Origin: an uncultured Prevotellaceae bacterium
Lineage (GTDB): Bacteria; Bacteroidota; Bacteroidia; Bacteroidales; Bacteroidaceae
Reading direction: 5' to 3'
Length of the DNA stretch: 64,000 nt
NCBI GenBank assembly: GCA_900315745.1
Contig: ONAG01000002.1
Coordinates: 1-64,000, forward strand
Of the stretch, positions 27,175 to 38,635 are shown piece after piece. The position numbers and the translations under genes are program-made. Each line of letters begins with the position of its first letter. Within the stretch, counting starts at the first letter, position 1. The notes beneath the pieces are model-generated. The model did no database searches. It saw nothing but the letters and a program-made list of their open reading frames with translations, and was not told the DNA's origin.

Positions 27175-28530
27175 ATGAAGCTAATAAAGTGTTTTTTCAT
27201 CCTCGTGCTGCTAATCACATGCACAGCATCCTATAGTCAATCCACAAACATACGCACTCAGCACAAAGTTGAGAAGAACGAGTCTGTCTTTGGCATTGCA
27301 AAGAAATATGGTGTTACGCTGGAAGAGCTTATCGATGCGAACCCCAAAATGAAACAACCCGGCTACGAGTTGAATCGCGGCACAATGCTCAGCATTCCAT
27401 ACGGCAAGAACCAGACCCCTCCCAGTTCTTCAAAAGACAACACCGCCAAGCCCGCCACAACCCAGGTCACGGGAAAGAAAGAAGTGAAGGTGGGTGTGAT
27501 GCTTCCCCTCCACGACAACGACGGTGACGGCAGACGAATGGTGGAATACTATCGTGGACTGCTGTTGGGCGCCGACCGCGTGAAGAAAGACGGAATAACG
27601 ATAGAGATGAACGCATGGAATGTGCCTATCGATGCCGACATCAACACCACGCTGGCAGAAAAAGAGGCTGCACAGTGCGACATCATCATCGGTCCACTCT
27701 ACACCAAGATGGTGAAGCCACTTGCACAATTCTGTGCAAAGAACGACATCATGATGGTGATACCCTTTTCCATTTCGGGCAACGACGTGGAGGAATACTC
27801 AAACATATACCAGGTGTATCAGTCACCTGCGGACTTCGACACCCAAACCGTGAAAAACTTCATACAGTGGTTCAACAACTACCATGTGGTAATCATAGAT
27901 TGCGAGGACGAGAAGAGCACAAAAGGGGAATTCACCAAGAAACTAAGGGCAGAGCTGGACAATTACGCCATAAAATATTCACTCACAAGCCTGAAGACCC
28001 CGGAGAAGTCATTCGCAAAGGCTTTCAGCCTATCTCAGCAGAACGTGGTGATAATCAACACCGAACATTCGCCATCACTGAACACCACCTTCCAGAAGCT
28101 AAACACACTGACGGAAAAGAATGCCGACATACATGTTTCTGTCTTCGGCTACAAGGAATGGCTGATGTACACAAAGGTATATATGGACCTGTTCTTCAAA
28201 TATGACGCATACATACCGACATATTTCTACTACAACAACCTGTCGGCAGACACCAAATGGGTGGAGCACAACTACAAGGAAAAATACAAGAAAGACATGG
28301 ATGTGGATGCCCTACCCCGCTTTGCCCTAACAGGTTTCGACCATGCATGCTTCTTCATAGGCGGCTTCAGCCAGTTCGGCAAGAAGTTCAACGGCGGCAA
28401 AGGTCAGATGACCTACAAGCCTGTGCAATCACCTCTGAAATTCCGTCCTGCCGGCAAGGGGCACAAGAACACGAATTTCATGTTTGTGCATTACAAGAAC
28501 GACCGCACTATAGAGTCAGTAAACTATTGA
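27175..28530 (+). CDS. LysM domain protein with periplasmic-binding-like (type 1) domain
   Basis: A 451-residue exported protein. A signal peptide (MKLIKCFFILVLLITCTASYSQ) precedes one LysM domain (residues about 30-75, HKVEKNESVFGIAKKYGVTLEELIDANP) that should bind peptidoglycan. A Pro/Thr/Ser linker leads to a type-1 periplasmic-binding fold (residues about 105-430, VKVGVMLPLHDNDGDGRRMVEYYRGLLLGA, then IIIGPLYTKMVKPLAQFC). This arrangement resembles LpoA-like regulators of peptidoglycan synthases rather than a transporter component, since no permease is nearby. It sits 7 bp before a PorT-like gene and is probably co-transcribed with it. Confidence 0.8.
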   Translation: MKLIKCFFILVLLITCTASYSQSTNIRTQHKVEKNESVFGIAKKYGVTLEELIDANPKMKQPGYELNRGTMLSIPYGKNQTPPSSSKDNTAKPATTQVTGKKEVKVGVMLPLHDNDGDGRRMVEYYRGLLLGADRVKKDGITIEMNAWNVPIDADINTTLAEKEAAQCDIIIGPLYTKMVKPLAQFCAKNDIMMVIPFSISGNDVEEYSNIYQVYQSPADFDTQTVKNFIQWFNNYHVVIIDCEDEKSTKGEFTKKLRAELDNYAIKYSLTSLKTPEKSFAKAFSLSQQNVVIINTEHSPSLNTTFQKLNTLTEKNADIHVSVFGYKEWLMYTKVYMDLFFKYDAYIPTYFYYNNLSADTKWVEHNYKEKYKKDMDVDALPRFALTGFDHACFFIGGFSQFGKKFNGGKGQMTYKPVQSPLKFRPAGKGHKNTNFMFVHYKNDRTIESVNY

Positions 28531-28537
28531 TGACATT

Positions 28538-29287
28538 ATGCACAAGGACAAATCCCTTACCCGCTTGCTTATGGTCATCGCCATGTTGTTGGCTGCCAAC
28601 GGCATCAAGGCACAGATAGGCGAGCACCGCGACGACCTCTCGATAGGTGGCAATGCGGGCGTGTCGCTCTCATCGGTTGGTTTTGTGCAAAAAGTCAACC
28701 AAGGTCAGCACATTGGTCCGACAGCAGGTTTTAGCGTGCGCTATGTATGTGAGAAATATTACAGCATGGTATGCTCTGTCTTGGGCGAGGTCAATTTTGC
28801 GATGACGGGATGGAAAGAAGACATCTTGGACCGTCAAGATGCGAAAGTGATAAATCCCACGAGGGGGAGAGCGGAAGAATACAGCAGGACCATCAATTAC
28901 CTCCAAATACCTGTTTTTGCCCATTTGGCTTGGGGAAAAGAGCACAAAGGCTTCAATTTCTTCATACAAGCCGGTCCCCAGATAGGTGTATGCCTTGGTG
29001 AGTCAACAGACATGAATTTCAGTCTCGACAACATCAACCTAAACGACCGTTCAAACAAGACAATCGAGCAGTATTCGATGGAAGTGGAGAACAAGTTCGA
29101 CTATGGCATAGCTGGCGGCTTGGGGGTGGAGTATTCAGCCGGACGTTTGGGGCATTTTCTTCTTGAAGGCCGTTATTATTATGGATTGGGCAACATATAT
29201 GGTTCGTCCAAACGAGATTTCTTTGGCAAATCAAACATCAACGGCATAATGATAAAGGCAACCTACCTGTTTGACTTGAAACATTAG
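28538..29287 (+). CDS. PorT-like outer-membrane beta-barrel protein
   Basis: A 249-residue protein with a signal peptide (LLMVIAMLLAANGIKAQ) and alternating beta-strands typical of the PorT/OMP_b-brl_2 family: LSIGGNAGVSLSSVGF, NYLQIPVFAHLAWG, FNFFIQAGPQIGVCLG, YGIAGGLGVEY, then a final strand ending ATYLFDLKH. The function of these eight-stranded barrels is not settled; some take part in type 9 secretion. It directly follows the LysM gene and precedes the RAYT gene by 11 bp on the same strand. Confidence 0.78.
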   Translation: MHKDKSLTRLLMVIAMLLAANGIKAQIGEHRDDLSIGGNAGVSLSSVGFVQKVNQGQHIGPTAGFSVRYVCEKYYSMVCSVLGEVNFAMTGWKEDILDRQDAKVINPTRGRAEEYSRTINYLQIPVFAHLAWGKEHKGFNFFIQAGPQIGVCLGESTDMNFSLDNINLNDRSNKTIEQYSMEVENKFDYGIAGGLGVEYSAGRLGHFLLEGRYYYGLGNIYGSSKRDFFGKSNINGIMIKATYLFDLKH

Positions 29288-29298
29288 GTTTTCCAGTT

Positions 29299-30279
29299 AT
29301 GACGCGCGAAGAAGCCATAGCTGCTGGTGTGGAGGTGTACGAGACACAACACTCGATGAAGAGACGCACGCCATGGCACGACTATAGCCGCAAGGGAACG
29401 TACATGCTGACCCTTGTGGTGAAGGAGCGTATGGCATTGCTTGGCGCGTTGAAGGGATGCTTGGAGGGTGAGGTGGCTCCTTATGTGGAGTACTCTGCCC
29501 TCGGAAGGGCAATCATCAAGGAAGAACAAAAGAAGATCAATCGCCATTACCCTCAGGTGGAGGTGTGGAAACTATGCATCATGCCTGACCACTTGCACAT
29601 GATTGTAAGGGTCAATGAGGACATGGGAGAAGGCAAGAATCTTGGGAATGTGGTGGCTGGATTCAAATCTGGTTGCAACGTTGCCTATTGGAAGTTGTTC
29701 AACATGAACGAACCACCAAGACAAGGCTTGTTCGAGACGGGCTACTGCGACAAGATTCTCATGCACGAGGGGCAACTGGACAACTGGAAGAGCTATCTTG
29801 ATGACAATCCCCGCCGATTGATGATGAAACGCCAGAACCCGGAGCTTTTTACCGTGCTCACTGGCATGGAGGTGGCAGGTGAGCAATGCCAAGTGGTGGG
29901 TAACAGGTTCTTGCTGAACATCCCCGACAAGATGGCAGTCATCGCACATAGGCGATATACCGACGAGGAAAACGCTCGACTGAGAGAGGAATGGCTGGCA
30001 TGTGGTGAACGTGGTGGCGTGCTTGTAAGTGCAGCCATCTCGCCAAAGGAAAAGGCGGTGTTGCGAGAGGCCATGAACCGAGGTTACGGCATCATCCTGC
30101 TTAGGGAGAATGGCTTCCCGAAGATATACAAACCCTCTGGTGAGGCATTTGATGCTTGTGCCAGGGGGTTGCTGTTGCAGATAAGCCCATGGGAGTTTCA
30201 TTATGAGAAAAGGGTGATAACGAGGGCGCAATGCCTGCACCTAAATGCGATGGCGGAAAGGATAGCTGGCGGTGGGTAG
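29299..30279 (+). CDS. RAYT-like Y1 transposase with extra C-terminal domain
   Basis: A 326-residue protein of the REP-associated tyrosine transposase group. The HUH motif is MPDHLHMIVRV (His98, His100), preceded by the typical region RKGTYMLTLVV and GRAIIKEE. A Tyr in ETGYCDKIL is the likely catalytic residue. After about residue 190 a second domain begins (MAVIAHRRYTDEENARLREEW, VLVSAAISPKEKAVLREAMNRG, IILLRENGFPKIYKPSGEAFDACA), frequent in Bacteroidetes RAYTs but of unknown function. G-rich repeats and a hairpin directly downstream are candidate targets. It lies close behind the PorT-like gene. Confidence 0.85.
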   Translation: MTREEAIAAGVEVYETQHSMKRRTPWHDYSRKGTYMLTLVVKERMALLGALKGCLEGEVAPYVEYSALGRAIIKEEQKKINRHYPQVEVWKLCIMPDHLHMIVRVNEDMGEGKNLGNVVAGFKSGCNVAYWKLFNMNEPPRQGLFETGYCDKILMHEGQLDNWKSYLDDNPRRLMMKRQNPELFTVLTGMEVAGEQCQVVGNRFLLNIPDKMAVIAHRRYTDEENARLREEWLACGERGGVLVSAAISPKEKAVLREAMNRGYGIILLRENGFPKIYKPSGEAFDACARGLLLQISPWEFHYEKRVITRAQCLHLNAMAERIAGGG

Positions 30280-30470
30280 GAGCGAAAGGCTATCCAAGCG
30301 GCAAAACCGCTTGGAACTGTGGCGGGGCGGAGGGACGGAGGGGCTGGGCGGGGCGGAGGGACGGAGGGGCTGCGGCGGGGCTGCGGCGGGACGGAGGGGG
30401 AGGCTGTGGCGGGGCTGCTGAGGAGGATGTGGGAGGGATGTGGGGGATTGTGGCGGGGCTAATTGCCCTT
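30280..30470. repeat. G-rich tandem repeats and hairpin behind the RAYT gene
   Basis: The hairpin CCAAGCGG-caaaa-CCGCTTGG lies at 30294-30314. A 23-bp unit rich in G runs (from GGGGCGGAGGGACGG) then occurs exactly twice, at 30324-30346 and 30350-30372, a 26-bp period. Diverged GGCGGGGCTG units continue to about 30465. Many GGG/GGGG runs on the plus strand could form G-quadruplexes. No gene is supported here. Confidence 0.7.
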
Positions 30471-30498
30471 AGGATGTTGGTTTCTGGGCGAAATATTA

Positions 30499-30525
30499 GG
30501 GGTGTGTCAAAAATTGACACACCCC
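30499..30525. terminator. Hairpin terminator between the RAYT gene and the secreted protein
   Basis: Perfect 12-bp stem GGGGTGTGTCAA / TTGACACACCCC with a 3-nt loop, followed on the plus strand by ccttgtttt. The half-site TTGACACACCC recurs at 33637 near the other end of the secreted protein gene. Confidence 0.7.
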
Positions 30526-30593
30526 CCTTGTTTTGAAGTCTCTAAAGAGAGATTTGAGTTGAGCAGGAATATATTAACTGCGGTTGTCAAATG

Positions 30594-33503
30594 CTATCTG
30601 ATGACTTTCTTTCCATTGGTAATGACGACACCCTTATAACTATCGCTCACCCTCTGGCCTGCGAGGTTGTAAGAGGGATGCGCCACGTTCTCGCCTTCTG
30701 TCAGGACGTTTTTCAAACCATCGGTATTGTCGAAGAATAGTGCGTTGGCCGATGTCGGTGTCGAGCTGGTTTGCTTGATGGGCAGGTACGCCTTGCAGGG
30801 TTTGTTCATGAATCTACCCCCGTCTTCTTCCATCCAACAGAAACACACCTTTCCGTTCTTGGTTGAAAGAGCGTAGAACTTGTATTCGGCATCAGGATCG
30901 TCACCCACGGTGTAGGCGTAATCGTAGGAACCACGCAACAGGTTTTCACCGACAGTACCAGGCTCTTTGGTAGGTACGAAGACGCATAACTCATTAGGAG
31001 TTCCTTCCAGCACCACTCCACATCCAGCTGGAATAATGCCTTCAATTTCCATGAGGTTTATCACTTTGCCACTGACACTCTCCACAACAGATGCCTTGAG
31101 GCCATCTGGGATGATGGATGCGGTCTCGTCGTTGTAATAGGTGGCATAGCCATATTCGCTCATAAAGAAGGAGTAGGCTTGTGGTTGTGCCGGGTAGGTC
31201 ACCTGTATAGTGGTGTAGTATTTGCCGTCGTCGGAGAAGACGATGTCAACTGTTGCTTCGTTGCCTTCATAGATGTATGTAGCCACTTTGGTTCCGCTGC
31301 CGGAAGATGGCGTTTGTCCTGCCACGGTAGTCTCGGTGATGTTGTTGGAGGCAGAAGTAATGACCACTTTCATGCCTTTCTCTGCAGGGATAGTGAACTT
31401 GGAGCCTTTGTTGATTTGAGCGTTTGTCCGCCCGATGTTGTTGGTCTTTCCCCTCACGCCTTCGATGGCAGAGCCTGTGGTGTTGTCGATGAACATAGGT
31501 ATGTCGATGGTTATGGCACCCACCTCAGCCTGTGCAACGAAATAGCCAGTGGCACCCTCGATATTGAGTGCCGGCGTGCCGGTGAAGTCCCAAGTCACAG
31601 TGAGTTCACTGCTGATTTCATCAAGGGATATAATGCTTTCCTCGAAGAAAGGAGTGAGGGTGATGTCCCCAGTGAGGGTGATGGTCTCACCGAAGTCATA
31701 AATAGTGAAACCATCGTCAGTGGTCCATCCGATGGCGGTGTAGCCTTCCTTGCTGATGTAGTAGTTGGCTGCAGGCAAGGTGTAGGTGCTTTCCACATAT
31801 TCAGGGTTGAGGATGGTGGTCACGGTGCCCTTGTCGCCCTCTCCGGCGGAATACTCCACCTTGAAGAGTTTCTTGAAATTAGCGATGTAGCTATCAGCGG
31901 CAGTAACGTTTTCCACGGTGAGAGGATTGTCAGTCAATGTGACACTATCGCTTCCACGTGTCCATGAAACAAACATGTATCCGGTCTTCGGTGTTGCCGT
32001 GAGGGTGACGCTCTCGCCCTCGTCCACCTCCACGCTCTCTGGAGATACCGTACCCATGGTTTCGTCAGCACTTGCAGCGGTGATGACGTAAGAGGTCACG
32101 GTCTCCTCCACGCCGTCGATTGTACCAGTGATGATGATGTCGCGGAAGGCATAACTTTTTCCACTCGCATTATAGAGGATGATTTGCAGACCACAGTCGC
32201 CAGTAGCAGCTCCGGTTTCCGGATTGATATCAAAGCTATATACTGTGTAGTTTTGTGAAGTATTGCTGTCACGAGCAGGGTCGTCAGAAGTCTTGCTTGC
32301 CTCTGTGGATTTCAAGTGGATGTTACCTGCATCAGCGCCAATCCAGTCGATTTCCATCTTTCCGCCGTCTGTTCCGCAGCGAGAGGCGGTGAAGGTGACA
32401 TTAGTGGGATGGAAAGTTAGGCCAGCATTGGGCTTGAAAGTGAACAGGATTTTGTGGGTGTCATCAGTAGCAGTGCCTGCATCATTCATTTTTATCTTAG
32501 TGGAATACAATCCAGCCTTGTCGCCTTTGAGTTCAAGTGTACCATTGAACGACAGTGCGCTTCCCAAGGATAGGTTGATGTTTTTCACATAACTGGCAAG
32601 GTCCTCACTCGCCACACCGGTGGTGTTGTTGGGTGAGGAGAGTTCCCATGTGATGGAGCCAGAAACATCTACACCGGCGGGGTCGGTGACTGTCAGCAAG
32701 TAGGAGGCGGAGGCATCACTGTAGGTAGTGGAGTTGGAGATAGCCGCTGTGATAGTAGTTTTACCAGCAGCGACAAGTGTAATCTCACCAGAAGATGAGT
32801 CAACGGTAGCCACATTGGTGTTGCTGCTTGTATAGGTCACTTCGCTTGCTGCATCAGCTGGGTTAACGGTCAATTTTGGTGCAGCAAATGAATTCGCGCC
32901 TTGTGAGATGTCGGCGGAATAGTTTTCAGCCGGGAATGACAAAGAAACTTCTGCTCCTGCCCTTGTAATGGTAAATTCATCGAAATAAGTTGAATTTCCT
33001 GTGGCCCGGTATATATAGATGATAATAGCTCCATCAAGATCATCACCTTCTTCTATAGTATAAGGTTTCAAATCCACCCAGGCATTAGAAGATGCTTGTT
33101 CTACAGTAACTACTGTAGAACATTCATTGGGTCTGGATTCTGCAGTTGAAATCCACAAGCCCCTTGGACCGCCAGTATTAGACACACCTCTTGCAGCAAT
33201 CACGTCACCAGCTTTTAGGGGATTGTCAAGCTCTATTTTGAAAAAGGTGTTGTTATTAGTAAAACTAAACCCCACAGCTCCAGCATTTGATTTGATGAGT
33301 TCTTTTGCTGAAGTCTGCTGGTTGATGGCATACATTGTTCCACCTGTGATGGCGGCGTAGTCACTTGTGATTTCCGTTGTGCTCGAAGCATTAAATGACA
33401 CTGCGTCTGTTGCAGTCACATCAGCGGAAAAAAGCACAGTATCCGCTTTCATCTGCCCTACGACACACACCATAAGCATTAAAAAAGTAAGAATTTTTTT
33501 CAT
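30594..33503 (-). CDS. Large secreted Ig-like/InlB-repeat protein with Prevotella-type C-terminal tail
   Basis: A 969-residue exported protein. The start at 33503 opens a signal peptide (MKKILTFLMLMVCVVGQMKA); the in-frame extension to 33611 is not supported. In order: a beta-sandwich region (residues 20-200), a BIG_2-like Ig domain (about 205-285, EVTYTSSNTNVATVDSSSGEI), another beta region, and an InlB-B-type repeat (about 475-545, YVITAASADETMGTVSPESV). A further beta region and a 190-residue C-terminal module shared with the protein at 7164-9830 follow, ending LAGQRVSDSYKGVVITNGKK. It probably adheres to or binds carbohydrate at the cell surface. No catalytic motif was found. Confidence 0.8.
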   Translation of the reverse strand: MKKILTFLMLMVCVVGQMKADTVLFSADVTATDAVSFNASSTTEITSDYAAITGGTMYAINQQTSAKELIKSNAGAVGFSFTNNNTFFKIELDNPLKAGDVIAARGVSNTGGPRGLWISTAESRPNECSTVVTVEQASSNAWVDLKPYTIEEGDDLDGAIIIYIYRATGNSTYFDEFTITRAGAEVSLSFPAENYSADISQGANSFAAPKLTVNPADAASEVTYTSSNTNVATVDSSSGEITLVAAGKTTITAAISNSTTYSDASASYLLTVTDPAGVDVSGSITWELSSPNNTTGVASEDLASYVKNINLSLGSALSFNGTLELKGDKAGLYSTKIKMNDAGTATDDTHKILFTFKPNAGLTFHPTNVTFTASRCGTDGGKMEIDWIGADAGNIHLKSTEASKTSDDPARDSNTSQNYTVYSFDINPETGAATGDCGLQIILYNASGKSYAFRDIIITGTIDGVEETVTSYVITAASADETMGTVSPESVEVDEGESVTLTATPKTGYMFVSWTRGSDSVTLTDNPLTVENVTAADSYIANFKKLFKVEYSAGEGDKGTVTTILNPEYVESTYTLPAANYYISKEGYTAIGWTTDDGFTIYDFGETITLTGDITLTPFFEESIISLDEISSELTVTWDFTGTPALNIEGATGYFVAQAEVGAITIDIPMFIDNTTGSAIEGVRGKTNNIGRTNAQINKGSKFTIPAEKGMKVVITSASNNITETTVAGQTPSSGSGTKVATYIYEGNEATVDIVFSDDGKYYTTIQVTYPAQPQAYSFFMSEYGYATYYNDETASIIPDGLKASVVESVSGKVINLMEIEGIIPAGCGVVLEGTPNELCVFVPTKEPGTVGENLLRGSYDYAYTVGDDPDAEYKFYALSTKNGKVCFCWMEEDGGRFMNKPCKAYLPIKQTSSTPTSANALFFDNTDGLKNVLTEGENVAHPSYNLAGQRVSDSYKGVVITNGKKVIR

Positions 33504-33550
33504 TTGATTATAAATTTGGTTAGTAATTTGTTTTAAGTAGAAATATTGGG

Positions 33551-33558
33551 CAAAAATA
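33551..33558 (-). promoter_or_regulatory. Putative -7 box for the secreted Ig-like protein
   Basis: On the minus strand TATTTTTG, followed by C, fits TAnnTTTG, 48 bp before the ATG. TTTG further upstream (33582-33585) has a 23-bp spacer, slightly long. The same TATTTTTG box is at 9867-9874 before the other large secreted protein. Confidence 0.4.
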
Positions 33559-33691
33559 AACAAAAAAAACAATAATTCGCACAAAAAGGGAGAAAAGTTT
33601 AAAAAGGGCAAAAAAGCAAGAGGGCATGCCTATGTTGACACACCCTCTTGTTATTGGTTCTGCAAAGCTAAAGCAGAAAAGCTGTCAGTTG

Positions 33692-36224
<2,533 letters not shown>

Positions 36225-37763
36225 ATGTTTGAAGGACAACCTAAAGGACTTTATGCGTTGGCACTTGCCAACACTGGCGAGCGATTTGGCTATTACACGA
36301 TGATAGCAGTATTCGCATTGTTTTTAAGAGCTAATTTCGGACTTTCACCCGGTGTGGCAGGCACCATCTACAGCTCATTCTTAATGCTGGTCTATTTCTT
36401 CCCCCTCATTGGTGGCATCATGGCCGACAAGTTCGGCTATGGCAGGATGGTGACCATAGGCATCATCATCATGTTTGTGGGCTACTTGCTTCTTTCCGTT
36501 CCCCTTGGCGGCGACACTTTCGCCTTGATATTCATGCTGGCAGCCCTGTTGCTCATAGGCTTCGGCACCGGACTTTTCAAGGGCAACCTGCAAGTGATGG
36601 TGGGCAACCTTTACGACGACCCCCGTTATAGTTCCAAGCGCGACTCAGGCTTCTCCATCTTCTACATGGCAATCAACATCGGCGCCCTTTTCGCTCCCAC
36701 GGCTGCCATCAAGATAAAGGAATATGCCGAGAATGTGTGGGGCTATTCAGGCAACGATGCCTACCACTTCTCATTTGCAGTGGCATGTGCCTCGCTCATC
36801 GTCTCCATCGCCATATATTACGCTTTCCGAGCCACTTTCCGTCATACAGAAGGTTCAAAGAGTGTGGCAAAAGCCGCAGAAACCACCACACAACCAAAAG
36901 AGCCGGAACTGACAGCCGAGGAGACCAAGCAACGCATCGTGGCACTCTGCCTGGTATTTGCCGTCGTGGTGTTCTTCTGGATGGCGTTCCATCAGAACGG
37001 TTTGTCGCTCACATATTTCGCCAATGAGTTCACAGCACAAAGTTCATCGGGCGTGGAGAGCATGGCATTTGATGTTTGGAACCTTGTAGCCATCATATTC
37101 ATCGTTTATGCACTCTTCTCGTTGTTCCAGGGAAAGACCTCACGTGAGAAGGGCATAGCAGCAGTTGTCATACTCGCAGCCGTAGGATTCTTAGTATGGA
37201 AATACAGCGGACTGAACGGTGATGTTGCTGTCAGCGCTCCTATCTTCCAGCAGTTCAACCCATTCTATGTGGTAGCCCTCACTCCTGTGTCGATGGCAAT
37301 CTTCGGCGCATTGGCAAAGAAGGGAAAGGAGCCGTCGGCACCCCGCAAAATTGCCTATGGTATGTTGGTGGCAGCCTTGGCATACTGCCTTATGGCTGTT
37401 GCCTCTGTGGGTCTGCCTCTGCCTCAGACGGAGATGGTGGATGGCGAATTGGTAGGAAAGCATGTGGCAGATGTCACTCCCAACCTGCTGATATCCACCT
37501 ATCTCGTACTTACATTTGCCGAGTTGTTGCTCTCACCGATGGGCATATCCTTCGTTTCCAAGGTGGCTCCTCCAAAATACAAGGGCATGATGATGGGTGG
37601 CTGGTTTGTCGCCACTGCCATTGGCAACCAGCTCGTCATGGTGGGTGGTTTGCTTTGGGGCAAGTTCCCGCTCTGGCTCGTCTGGTGCGTATTCATCGGT
37701 CTCTGCCTGCTCTCTGCCATCTTCATGTTTGCGATGATGAAACGTCTGGAGAAGGTATGTTGA
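36225..37763 (+). CDS. POT/PTR2-family proton-dependent oligopeptide transporter
   Basis: A 512-residue inner-membrane carrier that imports di- and tripeptides with protons. The first helix carries the family signature ANTGERFGYYTMIAVFALFL (ExxERFxYY type). GGIMADKFGYGR and the segment FSIFYMAINIGALFAP (PTR2 signature 2) follow. Twelve to fourteen hydrophobic helices are apparent, with a hydrophilic central loop (residues about 210-235, rich in Lys, Thr and Glu). The C terminus contains ELLLSPMGISFVSKVAPPKYKGMMMG. It is a single-gene unit with its own terminator. Confidence 0.92.
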   Translation: MFEGQPKGLYALALANTGERFGYYTMIAVFALFLRANFGLSPGVAGTIYSSFLMLVYFFPLIGGIMADKFGYGRMVTIGIIIMFVGYLLLSVPLGGDTFALIFMLAALLLIGFGTGLFKGNLQVMVGNLYDDPRYSSKRDSGFSIFYMAINIGALFAPTAAIKIKEYAENVWGYSGNDAYHFSFAVACASLIVSIAIYYAFRATFRHTEGSKSVAKAAETTTQPKEPELTAEETKQRIVALCLVFAVVVFFWMAFHQNGLSLTYFANEFTAQSSSGVESMAFDVWNLVAIIFIVYALFSLFQGKTSREKGIAAVVILAAVGFLVWKYSGLNGDVAVSAPIFQQFNPFYVVALTPVSMAIFGALAKKGKEPSAPRKIAYGMLVAALAYCLMAVASVGLPLPQTEMVDGELVGKHVADVTPNLLISTYLVLTFAELLLSPMGISFVSKVAPPKYKGMMMGGWFVATAIGNQLVMVGGLLWGKFPLWLVWCVFIGLCLLSAIFMFAMMKRLEKVC

Positions 37764-37798
37764 CAATCGAGCCCATCAAGGTGCTACAATAAACATTT

Positions 37799-37835
37799 CA
37801 CCCTCGGCAAATATTGGTTTGCCGAGGGTGTTTTT
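37799..37835 (+). terminator. Intrinsic terminator of the peptide transporter gene
   Basis: Perfect 13-bp stem CACCCTCGGCAAA / TTTGCCGAGGGTG with a 6-nt loop, followed by TTTTT. Confidence 0.92.
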
Positions 37836-37864
37836 ATTGGCTTCTCTTGAGGGAGGTGCGCAAG

Positions 37865-38635
37865 CTATTTAGCTTTTTCAAGTGGACTTCTCTTGTCGCG
37901 CCTATAACTGCGGTACTCATCGAGAGGAATCTCCACATCAGGTTCCACGAGGGAAGCATCATGCGGAAGACGGAACTTCATATATTTGATGTTGATGCCC
38001 CTTTCTATCCACATATTTTCATAATAAGTATGAATGGAAAGGATTTGACGGGTATCAGCATCAATGCCATCCGTATGATATAGATCCACCGTCCGGAACA
38101 ACAAAGGCAGATTGCACTTCTCCACCATGAATGTGGTGTATGTGAACAGGAAATTGGAGTCGGTTTTCAGGTGAATGATGCCACCCTCCTTCAAGAAACG
38201 GCGGTATCTTTCGAGAAAGAACGTACTTGTAAGCCTCTTGCGTGGGTTTTTCATTTGAGGGTCGCTGAAAGTGAGCCAAATCTCATCCACCTCGCCTGGT
38301 GCAAAAAAGCGGTCGATAATCTCGATGTGTGTGCGCAAAAAGGCAACATTTCCAAGTCCCTCCTGCAAGGCTTGCGTGGCACCAGTCCACATTCTTGCCC
38401 CCTTTATGTCAACCCCTATGAAATTGACATCAGGAAACATACGTGCCAGTCCAACCGTATATTCCCCCTTGCCACATCCCAATTCGAGCACTATGGGATT
38501 GTCGTTATGGAAGTATTTTTCCCGCCAAGAGCCAGTCAAATCAAAAGGAACGTGTTCCATCACCGAATAAGGGTATTGGAACACGTTCTCATATTTTGCC
38601 ATGTCGGCAAACTTGGCCAATTTACCTTTGCTCAT
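37865..38635 (-). CDS. trmB: tRNA (guanine-N7-)-methyltransferase
   Basis: Methylates G46 in the variable loop of tRNAs using SAM. A 256-residue class-I methyltransferase with motif [30 protein letters not shown], and the family signature [16 protein letters not shown] followed by [12 protein letters not shown]. Its ATG overlaps the ilvE stop codon (ATGA), so both are read from one transcript with coupled translation. The C terminus carries a basic tail. Confidence 0.93.
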   Translation of the reverse strand: MSKGKLAKFADMAKYENVFQYPYSVMEHVPFDLTGSWREKYFHNDNPIVLELGCGKGEYTVGLARMFPDVNFIGVDIKGARMWTGATQALQEGLGNVAFLRTHIEIIDRFFAPGEVDEIWLTFSDPQMKNPRKRLTSTFFLERYRRFLKEGGIIHLKTDSNFLFTYTTFMVEKCNLPLLFRTVDLYHTDGIDADTRQILSIHTYYENMWIERGINIKYMKFRLPHDASLVEPDVEIPLDEYRSYRRDKRSPLEKAK

